Source: Reticulascus tulasneorum (taxonomy: Eukaryota; Ascomycota; Sordariomycetes; Glomerellales; Reticulascaceae). Taken from it: 64,000 bases of DNA. Positions 1 to 12,264 of the stretch are shown in pieces. Positions within the stretch are counted from its first letter, which is position 1. Each line of letters starts with the position of its first letter. The stretch spans positions 2,976,001 through 3,040,000 of the forward strand of contig LSAX01000006.1 in NCBI GenBank assembly GCA_001557505.1. Reading direction: 5' to 3'. The position numbers were made by a program, and so were the translations under genes. Below the pieces are notes generated by a model. It worked only from the letters and a program-made list of their open reading frames with translations. It was not told the DNA's origin and made no database searches.

Positions 1-2
1 CA

Positions 3-518
3 TCGGTTGATCACAACCAGTATGTCAAGGATGGCCTCGTATACCAGTCAAATTACGGTGCTGGTCTTCGAGTGTACGATGTATCTTCGGTTCCCGAAGA
101 CCCTACGGGCGACAGCGTCTGCGAGATTGCCTACCTCGATATCTATCCTGACGATGATGCCGAGCCCGGCGGTGGTGCCGTCCACATGTTCGGTACTTGG
201 TCATCGTACGCCATGTTCGAGTCCGGCTACATCTTCATTAACACCATCGAGCGCGGTGCATACCTCGCCAAGATGACCCGTCGTGATTCGTGCCCCAAAA
301 AGCACACTTGCACATCTGACAACTGCATTCGCGCCATGCGCGCCGACCGTATTCCTGGCCGTCTCGAGGAGAGCCAGGAGTTCTGCGCCGACTTCACTGC
401 CACAGTTATTGCCGACGTGACTGTTGTGCCCGAGTACGCCTCGAAAGCCTGCGGTCACAACGTCATCTCCCGCGTCAGCTCCGCTTGCTCCTGCCTGCCT
501 ACACCTACTGCTACATAA
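3..518 (+). CDS. Secreted LVIVD / choice-of-anchor-B-like protein, 3' part
   Basis: The gene enters from the left edge, open in frame 3 from the first codon, and stops at the TAA at 516-518, leaving about 171 C-terminal residues. The first ~85 residues (SVDHNQYVKDG, YGAGLRVYDVS, GGGAVHMFGTWSSYAMF, GYIFINTIERGAYL) have the character of the beta-propeller-like LVIVD / choice-of-anchor-B family. The tail is a Cys-rich module (CPKKHTCTSDNC, then GRLEESQEFC, ACGHNVISRVSSACSCL) that many fungal secreted proteins carry at an end. The spaced cysteines fit a disulphide-bonded extracellular protein. The signal peptide would lie outside the window. The molecular role is not known to me; the family call is from pattern memory, while the secreted nature is inferred from the Cys module. 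Confidence 0.7.
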   Translation, partial: SVDHNQYVKDGLVYQSNYGAGLRVYDVSSVPEDPTGDSVCEIAYLDIYPDDDAEPGGGAVHMFGTWSSYAMFESGYIFINTIERGAYLAKMTRRDSCPKKHTCTSDNCIRAMRADRIPGRLEESQEFCADFTATVIADVTVVPEYASKACGHNVISRVSSACSCLPTPTAT

Positions 519-818
519 CTGCAGCTCTAGAACGAGTGTATGGGAGGGTCAGAGAGGATACAGATGAAGAGGTAGATTAGAAGAAGGGTTCAATGTATAT
601 ACTTGTGGTCGAAATCAATGGTGATCTGATGGATCAAATGCCCTTTATTAGATCGATAATTGACGAATGGAAATGAAAGCTAAATATTATGCACGGTGAT
701 GTTCCCCAGCCAAAAAGGCGCTTGAATGGCCCAGCTTCCCTTGTATGCCTCCCATGCTGGACTTACAAATACGGAAGGATTTGCCAAGTTGAGTCTTGCC
801 TCCTACTTTCCCAAGAGT
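519..818. other. Convergent intergenic spacer
   Basis: Three hundred bases between two convergent genes, expected to hold both 3' UTRs and polyadenylation signals. I see no coding potential, repeat or RNA gene here. Confidence 0.5.
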
Positions 819-1896
819 TCACACTTGTCCCTTAGTGGATTCTGGGATATTCCACTTGACTGACATCGGTTTCTTGGAAGGTTGAGGTTCGTCGTCGGAA
901 GAATCGGAATCAGAGATGATGGTATTATACCGAGTTTGATATCGCTTTCTGCGTCTCCCTCGGCGTAAGTTTCCGTCTGCTGCTGCAGTGGTTTTGGTGG
1001 GGCAAGATGCGTGATCTGGTGAAGTTCGGGATGTAGTTGACCGCCTCCTCGAGCTTATTGGACCCTCATCACACCCCGTAAACTCTCTAACACTGGGAGA
1101 TTCTGAGAGTCGCGATACCGGTGAGTTTCCCTGCTGTTCATCTTGTGCGTAAGACAGATCACGGGTGGGCCCTCCAGTGGTGGCAAGATTGTTCTGAGTT
1201 GTAGATTCTCCGATGCTGCAATTGTTTTCTTCACTCTTGTCTGGGGAGGGTATTAGCATTATTCCATGTAACAGGGATTGCATCCGCCTAAAATCAAAGG
1301 CATTTGATAAAATGGAATATGTTCTTACTCTGCTGAGAAGTCTCAGCACTGTTTAGTGTCGAGTCACTAACAGATTTTGGCCCCTGCTTGTGAATTTTTG
1401 TTGTGCCGGCGATATCGGCGTGATTGGGTGATGTGTTTATGAGTTGTCGAATTGAAAGCTGGGGCAGAGACGGCTGGTCAGACTCCCGAGTACGAGAAGT
1501 TGTTTCGGATGGAAACCTAGGAAAGGCAGTTGCCTGGGACACATCCTGCAGACTGAGGCCATCTTGGAGAGTCACCAGAGAGGTTACGAGACAACTGGCC
1601 AGGATGGAAGAGGTATCCCTCGTCTGGATCTGCAGGCGGATACTGTTCAACTCCGAAATGATGGCCTCTGCTCTTTCACCACATCGTCTCCGAACTTGTG
1701 CGTAACAGCTGCTGCGCTCTTCTTTGAAGGATTGAACGCAAGCCTCAACTCTGGGCGCCACTGATTTCACGATGGCCTCGATCTCCCGATCACAAGCGGT
1801 TGCGGCCTCGCCTAGACGCTCATGAATGTGTGCTTCGATTATTCCATCGAGGTCTACCTCGAGTGCGTCGACGGCAGGTTCCGGATTTGGCGGCAT
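819..1896 (-). CDS. Unknown protein, helical N-terminus and basic/acidic C-terminus
   Basis: I do not recognise this gene. Two overlapping minus-strand frames join cleanly: exon 1 is 1896-1329 and exon 2 is 1240-819, with an intron at 1241-1328 (GTAAGA donor, GCTAAT branch, CCCCAG acceptor), giving 329 aa. An acceptor closer to the donor (TTTTAG at about 1288) is out of phase, which decided the choice. The first ~110 residues are predicted helical and charged (DLDGIIEAHIHERLGEA, CDREIEAIVKSVAPRV). The middle is Ser/Thr/Pro-rich and probably disordered. The C-terminus has a strongly basic patch (RRGRRRKR) followed by an acidic Ser-Asp run (SDSDSSDDE), suggesting a nuclear or DNA/RNA-associated protein; that is inference only. 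Confidence 0.6.
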
Positions 1897-2496
1897 TTCT
1901 GAAATAGCTTAATAACGGGCGCTGTGTTTATCGAAATATCAGTTCGAGCTCAAGATGCCGTCTCCTTTGCTGCAATGATGGTTTTTGGTTTTGTTTTTTG
2001 GGTGGAAGAAGAGAGAGTGAGGAAAGAGCGATGAAGTAAGGAAGGCAGGCTGAGTTGCGCCGGCTGTCCACACCACCTCTCGTCGCTTTGCTCAGACACT
2101 TGTCAGGATATACACAGAGATATGATTGAAATTGGCTTAGACTGAGCTAGCGGGGGGCTGCAACCACGTGAAGTTAGGAAAATGAAAATTGTTGACTTTT
2201 CTTGGAGGAGAGGCTAGCTGTTCCACTTGGCAAAAACGACCATCAAGGAACGTGTAACTACCTTGTCCGCGTCTCTTGGAAACTACTCGGAGAGCCTAAT
2301 TTCTAGCCGCATCTATTCTTTGACCCTCTCATACTGTATTTTCTTCGTCTCTTCTGTCTTATCTCTAGTGGATCTCGGTTTCTGTTCAGAGAGCATCTCC
2401 CGCCCGGGTCATCCCCGTTTGACTGCTCTCGAATTAAACTTATCTAGTCGAAACTCTCTAAGACACGGATGCGCCAGCAATATTTTGGCCCGCCTA
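1897..2496. other. Intergenic: promoter of the upstream minus-strand gene and PKS 3' flank
   Basis: Six hundred bases without a credible gene. It holds the presumed promoter of the unknown gene ending at 1896 and the 3' UTR of the polyketide synthase. The long plus-strand open frame starting at 2227 is antisense to the PKS ACP region and is not a gene. Confidence 0.5.
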
Positions 2497-5400
2497 TCAC
2501 TCCAGTACATCATTCATATTCGCCGCTACGCGGGCAGCAAGCAAAGTGGACTTGGCGGCGATCTTTCCTGCCAATGCGGTAATCGGCACATTGCTGAGGA
2601 TGTCAAAGACGGACACGTCGCTCTTGACTTCTTTGACTACCCATGCACGTATCTCCACAGCCACCAGGCTGTCCACGCCATACGCGCTAGGGGGGCGTTC
2701 TGTGTCCAGATCCGCTTCATCCATCATCATGGCCCGCGCCAGCTTGCGTTTCAGTGCTACCAGCACTGCGCTGCGCGCCTCATCCAGCGAGCCTGCGCCC
2801 TGTAGCCCGTTGTGAAGTTCCGCAGCTGCTAATGCTGCCGAGCCAGCGGTGGAAGCCGCCGACCTATTCGTCGCAGAAAGCCTCAGCAGTTGTGTGTCAT
2901 ATACACGCGCCCGGGCAAAACGGCCCTCGCCAAACCAGTATGGTTCATCGTGGCCGCCCTGGAGGAGCAGACCACCGGTGGCGAGGCCGACTACAAGTTG
3001 GCTCGATATAGGGGCCAGAGATCCCAACATGGACGCCTCTATGGCAGCGAGAACATCGTCTTCCGACAGAGCTACAGTGGATCCGGTGCCTAGGTAGCCC
3101 ATTACGCCGTCCATATCTTTGGCATACCCGATGCTGCGGACGATGCCAAGGTCAATGCTTGTACCTTTCAAACCAAGTGCCTTCCGGTGTTGGGCGATGG
3201 CATCTTGGTATGTATTGCCTAACCTTCATGTTAGTTCTTCTGACCAATGCCGTACGAGTGGCTGTTATGTCTTACCTGAATTGTAGTTGCCTTGACCTCG
3301 GGATCCAGCGATACCAGCAATCGATGACAAGCAGATGAAGAAGTCTAGGTCTTTCTCCAGAAGACTGTGCAAATTCCTGGTAATGTCTATCTTTGGCCTT
3401 GTAGCGGCTCTGAAGTCCTCGACTGTCATGTTTTCGAAGAGGACGTCGCGTAGTTGCATGGCAAATGTCACGGCTCCCTTGATCGAAGGAAACCCGAGTT
3501 GTTGGATCTCGCGGAGAACCCGTTTGGCCTCGGATACATCACTTATATCGGCGGCAAAGGCTTTTGTTGTGACGCCGATTGCGGCGAGCTCCTCAAGAAG
3601 CGCGCGAGCTTCAGGGTTGCTTGGTCCCGAACGAGAGACGAAGACAAGATGTCTAGCGCCCCTCAATACCATCCGACGAGATAGAGAGCGCCCGAGACCT
3701 CCTAGACCTCCGGGAATAATATAAGTAGCATCGGGACGGAGAGCAAGGGAATCTTTCCTGGGTGGAAGAATCTGAATGATTTCTGGTTAGCGGTCTATGC
3801 GGACATCAACAAAGGGAGCGAATGGTACTTACTGGAACCATATCATTTCCTCGGGGCACCATAACGACCTTGCCCATGTGCTTGCCTGATTGCATCAGCC
3901 GAAAAGCCTCCTCCGTCTGAGCAAAGCTGTAGATCGAGAGGGGCTGCGCAGGCCGAACAACGCCTTGCTCGTACAGCCTCATAACATCGTCCTTCAGTCG
4001 ACGAAGAAGGGCAGGATTGCTTTTAAAAAACAGCTGCAGATTGACGCTGGCGAATGTAATGTTATTTAAGAAAGGTGCCATGTCCAGACCAGTGTTTCCG
4101 ACTAGTAATATCAGCGTGATAGCCCAACGTACCAAGACGAATAATGGAACCGCGAGGCAATGGAACCGCTGCTTGGGGAAGGACACTTACGAATATCTCT
4201 CTTGCCAAGCTCTATAAAGCGCCCGAAAGGAGCTACGCAGAGCCAAGTTTGTCTCAACGCCTCACCCGCCAGCGAGTTGAGCACCACGTCCACACCACGG
4301 CCCTGGGTTACACGCTTGATGCCATCCGCGAAGGACAGATCCCTACTGCTGAAGATGTGGTCTTCCCGGATGCCGTACGTGTTCATCAAGAGCTCCTTTT
4401 TAACCTCCGTCGAAACAGTGGCGAATATTTCCGCTCCGAGATGCTGCGCCACCGTTATGGCCGCCTGGCCGAACCCACCAGCCGCTGCGTGGATCATAAT
4501 GGTTTCTCCTCTCTGCAGCCGTGAGATGTCGACGAGGGAGTAGAATGCTGTCGCGTAGGCGGTCATGAAGACTGCCGCCTCTTCAAAAGATAGGCCATCT
4601 GGAATCTTCTGAAACATATCCTCCGAGTTCCTCAGATATGTGCGGAATGATCCCAGGCGGCTCGTAAGGACCCTGTCGCCGAGAACATACTCGGTAACGT
4701 TCTTGCCCACTCGGGTGACAACGCCACTGCAATCCACGCCCAGTTTGGAGTCCTTGATATGGCCCATGGCGTACGTGACATCTTGGAAATTGAGCCCAAC
4801 CGCCCTAACCGCAATCTCCACCTCGCTATCGCCTAACGGTAGCGGTTGCTCGGTATCGTCTTCAAAGCAGAAAGTGTCAAGCATGCCAGGAGTTTGTATC
4901 CGAAGTTCCACCGCCCTAGGGGCCTGTCCTAAAAGCATCTTGGATGGCAATATCCTTCTAGTCGGAGTGGAGGTACGGAAAATTTCGCTGAGCTCCTGGC
5001 TGGGCAGGAGTCGAGGGACGTGAAGGACGCCACCGCGAATCGCGTATTCCCACTCCACGTTGCTGCTGGTCTCCTTCGACTGCAAGATCTGATGGATGGC
5101 TGCGAGGGTGTTCTTCGAGTCAACAGGCTGTTGGGGGTCGAGGTCCAGCGTTGTCAAACGAGTATTCGCGTTTTCGCCTCGGATGGTTCGAGACAGGCCT
5201 GTGATAGCATTTGCTTCAGGGCACTCACTATTCACCGCGCCGCCCTTTGTTAGCCATAAAACGCTTGCAGAATTCAGGATCAAGTTTTGGATTGCGCCAA
5301 AATCTTTCTGTTCGTCGATACCATGCAGGAAAGGAGTATTCGCCTCGAGCGCCACGATGCAACTTTTGCCGCGGACATCGGCGACCAACGCCTGCGAAAG

Positions 5401-8400
5401 CGGAATCGCCTCGACGTTACGGCTCCCCTGTACCACTAAGGAATGCGTGAGAGATGATACAAGTGATTCTACTCGCTCATCTTGTAAGGACGGTTTTATA
5501 ATAATAATTCCTTGAGGCGGCACAGAGGGAGGCACAGAAGGGGGCGTTTCGGCAAGCGAGATCATGAGCGACGCAAAATGTGTCTCTTGGCTGCTATCCC
5601 GGAAGCATATGTGAAGGCCGTTGAATCCCTCGGTTCTGAGATGCTCATCCCATTGTTGCTCGGAAATCCGAGGACCCCATTTTCGGTTGTCCTGTTCTCC
5701 TGGATGAAATATCCAGGTTAACTTTGCTACTTTACAAGGGAGAAGGAGAGGGGAACAGGAGTCGGCTCCGTTACATACCGTTCCACCATCCGGGCAAAGC
5801 ACCGAATATCATCGGCACCCTGGCTATGGTCGTCGTTAATTCTTCAAGCAGAAGAGCACCGCCACTAGGAAACATATCAGCAGCATATTCCAGATTGTCC
5901 CGAGAGAGCAATAAACTAACGGCCTGAGGAGGGCTCTGCAGTGTGCGAGACAGCCGTTAATGGATTTTGTGGCATGAAGCACGTTGCTTGCGATTACCAA
6001 ATCGAAGACGCCAGTTTCGATACCTTGTTCGGCGGGATCCTGCTCGATATTCAGAACTTTGTACTCCAAAAAGGCCTCCCATTCCTTGAAATCTTGAGCA
6101 GCCGCCTCAAAAAACCCGCTGGAGATGTCGGTAAATGTGTACGATACGAGACGTCCGGTGGCCTCATGATAAGGCCCAAGAGCAGAGAGCACAATGCTGG
6201 TCGTACCGCCAGTGCCGGCACCCACCTCCAGGATCCTCAGCGGTTTCTTGTGAGAAAGAATCCGCACATACTCGGCCATGAGCGGTTGGAATAAGTCTTT
6301 GCCGATGGCCTTCCGGTAGTAATTCGTCAGAAGGTCGTCTTGACGCATGATCTGCAGCGGTTCGAGCTTTCCCGTGAGGATCTGCTCCATGGAAACGGCC
6401 ATCACATGGAGCAATTTTCCATCCCAAGACGCCATCGACATGCGAGCCAAGATTCCATCGTCAAAAGCATCGCTCGTATGGAGCCAGTCTGGCAAATCAC
6501 TAGAAACCGATGGCTGGCAAGGCAATCCGTATTCCCCAGCCAACTCATACTGGTGCTGCATGTATTCATAAAACAGCAGGTGGTGAGGCGCGAACGATCT
6601 CGCGTCGGCGGGGCTAAATTTGCGCAGCACTCTCTTGCACATAATGAAAGAAGCAAGCTCTAGTTCGTGTATCAACCCGAAGTCGGTTTCTGGAACGATC
6701 TGATTCGGTGGCCGAAGCAATGCTGCCAGCGAGTCGCCCGGGGTCTCGTCAGCATCCACACCCCACACATGGTAGGAACTCAGCTTCCGAAGAGTGTCGC
6801 TGAGAGATTCCGAAGAGCGTGTGTTATCTCCCCCGGACACGGTATCCAGAGCCACTAGCCGGCAGTCGCTCACCACTACCAGAGCCTCATCCCAACCGTC
6901 GGCGGCGGCAACAACGGTGCCTACGGACCCGTTCACCCCATGCGGAACGGATTGGGCATAGCCGTAGAGTTTGGCGCCTGGTTTCATGGAGGATGCTCCA
7001 GCCGAGATGTATACACTGTCAACGAAGCGCGGGACACTGCCTCGATTGCCGATGTCGCCCGCCGCTGTGCCAGCCAAGTGCACCATCTGAAACGCTCCGT
7101 CAAGCGTGGCCGGGTGGATGACGTGATCAAATTCGAATTCCTCAGGCATGTAGCTTCTCGTATCTGGTACTTCGAGGGCAAAATGAGCCTCGTGGTTCGC
7201 TGACGAGAGGTCTACGATGGTCCTGAAGGTCGGTCCAAATTGCAAGCCAACTTTAGCAAGCTGTCAAGGAGACACCGCACGAGTTAGCAATCCTTCCGGC
7301 CATGAACGCTAAGAATCAACAGGGAGCAGAAAGAAGAACAGGTCTTACAGCGGCATAAGTCGTCGCCGTATCTGCGCAAGGGTACCCGGCATTAACCACA
7401 CGATTGTATTCGTCTCGTCGACCCTTTTCCGTTGCGCTCTGTTCGTCCACAAAAGTCGGGGAGTGGGACGACCGATACTTCACCGACACCAATCCTGAGC
7501 AGTGCTGCACCCAAGAGCCGTCTCCGGTACGGGATGATATGGTGAACTCGTTCCAGTAGAAATCCGGCGCCTTGGAACCGGTCCTCCAAGGCCGCATCTG
7601 GAACTTGGTTTCCGTGGCCCCATCCGCGGGTATGATCAACGCGGTGCCGACTGATATGTCCCGCAATTGATATCCGGCTACGTCTTTGCTCTCATCCGCG
7701 AGCTGCCGTGCCGCTTCTATCGCCATGACCACCATACCGGCAAGCGGGTACAAGATGGTAGACTGAACTTGATGGTGTTCGAGCCACGGAATCTCCGACA
7801 CTCGCAAATAATTCCGCCAGCTGGGCTCCTGTTCGCTTGCCAGCTCGCTCCGAGCGCCGAGTAGATCCAGCCGAGGTAACTTGCGGTGCCTGAAAGCGGT
7901 AGTGGCTGCCGACTCATACCAGTATTCTGTCTCATGATTCCAAGCTATCGGGAGCATATTCGTCAGCGTAGGCTGCAGCTTCGACCGGCTTCTTGGACGA
8001 TTCGCTCGGTCGACCTCTGCCAGGCAACCCGACTGCACCAGCGTGCCGAGCGCCTCTAGCGCTGTTCTCCTGGCGTCGTTATTCCTGGATAGGATCGAGA
8101 CATACGGCACTTGCATGTTCTGCTGCTCACGAGCGGCCAAGATCTGCTTTATAGGACTTCGTAGTGCTGAGTGCGGTCCAATTTCGACGATGAAATTGAC
8201 CAAACCCTGGTTCTTGGTCGTGGTCCGTTTCGTAGCCGTGGAATGTTGCAGTGCTGCTTGCATGGATTGTCGAAACTTGACAGGGCTCACCAGGTTGGAG
8301 ACCCAATATAAGGGCTGAAGAAGCTGCTTCTCATTGACGAGCTCCCCGGTAACAGAAGAAAACATGCTCACGCGGCTTCCTGCTCCTCCCGACGGGTTCG

Positions 8401-11395
8401 GCACGAGTGTCCCCATGGCCTCGAGATAAGCGTCAGCAACTACGTTCATGTGCGGTGAGTGATATGCCATCTGCACATCCAATTTTCGATGAAATATTTG
8501 TTTTTTGTCGGCAAGATCTTGGATTACGGAAACTGCCGCCACGTCGCCAGACACGGTAACGTTGGACGGGCTATTGATGCACGCCACCACAGCGGTGATG
8601 CCAATTCCATCGACGGCCTGCTTAATGAGCCCCTCTGCCTCGCCCTCGCTGAGGCCAATAGAAAGCATCGCGCCGGGTTTTCGGATAGTACGCATCAGAC
8701 GGCCTCGATGAAATGCAATGCACCATGCCGACTCTCGCGAGATGGCTTTCTTCGCGTACGCCGCCTATGGGGAGTTGTGAGCTGGCTGCATTCAGGAAAG
8801 AAAAGATCGCATCCACTTTCAGGACGCATTCACTTACAGCAATCTCACCACTTGAGTGCCCAACGACAACAGACGGGCTAACGGCCCAATGCTCCAGAAG
8901 ATCGACAAGCGCTACCTGGAGCGCCGTGCAAGCAGGCTGACTCCATGCCGGCTCGCCAATCCGCGAAGTGAGCTCGCTAGCTTGTAATTCATCTGCACAC
9001 CCGTCAGTCAAGATCACGATACACGGGAAGGGGGACATCAAGAATAGCAGATAAGTACCTAGGAGATCCCATTCCGCACCCAGACTCTTCATGTGCGACG
9101 CGGCAGCTTCGAGACTCTGTCGATACGTGTCGTATGCCAGAAGCTCACAACCCATGGCGAACCACTGTGCGCCCTGTCCGGTGAAGACGAAGGCCAGCTT
9201 AGGGGGGCGATCGGATGATCTGACGGGTTTCGGGAGGAGTTGCAGAGCTGCTCGAGCGCTCTTGATATCAGAGACGACTGCGAAAGACATCCACGGAAAT
9301 CTGTTACGCTTTTCTGACAGTGTATAAGCCAGACGAGACAAGAAAGAGCAGTCCTCCTCTTCCCCACGAGCCATCTGCGGGGAAACGCCGTCTAGATAAG
9401 AGAAAATGGCTGATGCCGTTCGGCTGGCGCCTTTCTGTTCCTGTGAAGACCAGAGGAGAAGCTTGGGTTCCCCGGAACCGGTTGGCCAATTTGGTTGCTG
9501 CGGGAGTTCAACGGAACTCGGGTCTGTGGTTTCCGATTGTCCGTCCAGCGGTGAAAGGGATGATAGAGACGACATGACGCTATTGTCATCTCCGTTTGGC
9601 CCATCGGGTCCTGCCTCTGTAAGAGGCACAGTAGCATGAGCTCCTTCGAGTCCATGTGCTTTCAGGTAGTGGTAGGCATCGTCGACAATGCAGTGCGCGT
9701 TGGTCCCTCCATACCCAAACGAGTTGACGCTAGCTCTGCGAACCCCATTGGTAGGCCAAGCGGTAAGCTCTGTAGGCACCTAAAGTAGAATAATCAACCC
9801 CCGCATATGGCAACATCTCCTCCAGCGGAATATAAATTACCTTTAGGTGCCACATGTCCATGGGAATTCGTGGGTTTGGCTTTTCGAACCATAAGTTTGG
9901 AGGGATTTGCCCTCTCTCGACGCAGTAAACGGCTTTGATGAGCCCCGCGAGGCCGGCAACTGCCTCCAGATGGCCGATATTCGTCTTGAGAGACCCGATG
10001 TACAAGGGATCCTGCTCAGACCTGGACCGTCCCAGAGTAGCCGCGATGGCGGCGCATTCGAGCGGGTCCCCAACAGGTGTACCTGATGGTTCAACGTAAG
10101 CCGCCGAATAGTGACTAGAAGATAAGCACGAGTCCATATACCTGTTCCATGGGCCTCAAAAAATTGAGTATTCTTGAAATCTAGACCAGCAGAGGCATAC
10201 GTCGACCTAATGAGCTCTTCCTGCGCCTTTGACGAAGGGACAGTGATCCCTTCGGTCCCGTCTGTTAGCACGAAACTTACGATCCGTCGAATCACATTTG
10301 CATTAGTCATGGGCCCTTACCTGGTGTTCGGCCGTCTTGATTCACACCCGTGCCTCGGATGACGGCTCGAATAACATTACCATCTCGCAACGCATGGTCC
10401 AGACGCTTCAAGACCACCGCTGCTGCCCCTTCTCCCCTAGCATAGCCGTTTGCCTTATGATCAAAGGACTTGGACTTGCCATCGGGACTGAGAAAGTGAA
10501 TGGAGGCTAAGGAGGACATCATCTCGGGCATCGCGATATAGTTGACACCTCCAACAATAGCCTATGAGTACGGTGTGTCAGCGAGGCTGTAATCATAGAC
10601 CCAGAGTAGCGAGGTTTGAATGGTCCAAGGGTTTTCATTACCGAGGATGTTTCTCCCGATCGGATGCTCTGGCACGCGAGGTGCAAAGCCACTAGGGAAG
10701 ACGAGCATGCCGTGTCAAGGGTTACGCTAGGACCTTTGATATCGTAGAACCACGACAATCGGTTTGCAATGAGCGCCGTCCCATTGCCCGTTGCCTCATA
10801 GAGACTTTGCAAAGAAATGTAAGAGTTTGTTTACGTCCGATTGGGAAGCGGGTTAGCAGCACGTACGGATAATCTTCAGCATCGTGTCCACGGAGGCCCG
10901 TGTAATCCTTGGAGAACGAAGCCATGTAGCAGCCCATGGTCGAGCCGGCAATATCCCGCAGTTTTATCCCGGCTGTGAAAATGAGTTAGTGCATGGTTCC
11001 TCGCGGCGAAGCTAGTGCAGCAGGGTTATCGAAGCAGGTATTCTACCATTTTCTAAGCTCTCGTAAGACAGTTCCAGGGCCAGCCGCTGCTGGGGATCCA
11101 TGGCGTGTGCCTCTTTGGCAGTGACAGAAAAGAAGGCTGCATCAAATCGGGTGAGATCTTCTTTCAAGAAGTGGGCGTGACGAACATTCATAGTTCCTTG
11201 CCGCTCCGCGGAAGGGTGGTAGAAGGCATCAATATTGAATCGGTCTTTCGGTATCTCGGAGTGGGCATGTCTGCCGTTGCTTATCATCTCCCAAAGACGA
11301 TCCGGATTCGTGGCTTCGCCTGGGAATCGATTGGCGATTCCGACTATAGCAATGGGCACAGAGGCGCCATTTGGCGAAGCTGCTTCAACGACCAT
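2497..11395 (-). CDS. Highly reducing type I polyketide synthase (KS-AT-DH-MT-ER-KR-ACP)
   Basis: Iterative fungal HR-PKS, cytosolic, expected to build a reduced, C-methylated polyketide from acetyl- and malonyl-CoA. Fifteen exons join in phase into 2644 aa; introns are 10973-11046, 10805-10866, 10562-10641, 10262-10320, 10083-10141, 9780-9840, 8993-9058, 8765-8837, 7261-7348, 5865-5920, 5700-5778, 4102-4190, 3772-3832 and 3219-3275. Active sites look intact: KS Cys185 (DTACSSS), His324 (EAHGTG) and His364 (NIGHLE); AT Ser694 (GHSSGE); DH His1030 ([10 protein letters not shown]) and Asp1225 (HPATLDGAF); MT SAM loop 1517-1523 (VGAGTGG); ER cofactor loop near 2053 (AGGFGQA); KR loop 2260-2266 (GGLGGLG), Ser2389 and Tyr2402; ACP Ser2588 (GVDSL). 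There is no thioesterase or other release domain, so a separate enzyme must offload the product; the divergent hydrolase at 12265 is the obvious candidate. The start at 11395 lies just before the KS ([10 protein letters not shown]). The product cannot be deduced. Confidence 0.95.
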
Positions 11396-12264
11396 TGCTC
11401 CAACGTGGCGGAGAAGGGGTATACAATACCGGCAGGGAAGCGATAGACAAGTTTTCTTTTCTCCCTTTTCCTTTTGCAAAAACGGAAAGAAATGACCAAA
11501 CTACTAAAAGATTGCTATTACACAAGAACAGTGAAACGTATATTTGCTATGAGCTTGCTCCCAAAGTGCACAGTTTGGGAATGCCATAACTATATATGAA
11601 ATCCCTCTCTCTTCACCCTGTCATCCACCCTCTTATCGTCTCACTCTATCTGTGTTTCGTCAAGCGACGCGATTTTGCTACTATGGCCTGATTGTAGTGC
11701 TAACTCTCAAATTTAGGCCAGCAGGGGACGGATATAAAGGTATCAAACAAGCGAATCAACTCCTTCTGCCTTGCTCACCCTGGTTTCGGAGTGGACGGCC
11801 GACAGGTTACCCTCTTTTCCGCCAGCGGGATCAACAGCACTGGGTGATGTACAGAGCCGTGCTCGTATACATTGTTACAGATTTGATGACAACAATTCCT
11901 CAATTCTCCATTCAAGCGCGAAGGGCTATCCCAGATACGGATACAAAATATCTTGCCAATGCCTTGTGTGTGAGGACTTGCCTCGATCTACGATACTAGG
12001 CTCCTATAAAACCCACATGCTTACAAAGACTGGTAATATTAGCAGGTCGGCCGCTCCCAGTGCCCTGGTTTGCTGCAGGTGCATGAGTAAGACTGCCCCT
12101 GGACGGGCGGCTCAGCTTATTAAAATAAGCACCATAACAATTTGTCCAATCAACTCAACAATTACAAAGACTCACATGTTCTGGGAGGCACTATTAGAAG
12201 CTGGCGCAGTCTGAAGAGCCCAGATTGGGCACGAAAATCATTGTGAAATCCAGACTCGCCCGCC
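11396..12264. promoter_or_regulatory. Divergent promoter of PKS and hydrolase
   Basis: The 869 bases between the two divergent start codons hold no gene. TATAAA occurs at 12005-12010, upstream of the hydrolase, and a TATATA stretch near 11591-11597, about 190 bases before the PKS ATG. Two perfect CGGCCG palindromes, at 11796-11801 and 12048-12053, are possible Zn2Cys6 binding sites. The shared region suggests co-regulation of the two genes; no cluster-specific regulator is seen next to them. Confidence 0.5.

Noticed and set aside
2227..2805. 192-codon plus-strand open frame
   Set aside because: It overlaps the ACP/C-terminus of the PKS on the opposite strand and has no motif; it is an antisense shadow with only its 5' part in intergenic DNA.
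5740..5920. Apparent frameshifts between the MT and ER regions of the PKS
   Set aside because: Two consensus introns (5865-5920 and 5700-5778) restore the frame exactly and rebuild the usual RALLRPGG and LPGWWNGE stretches, so no disruption is needed.
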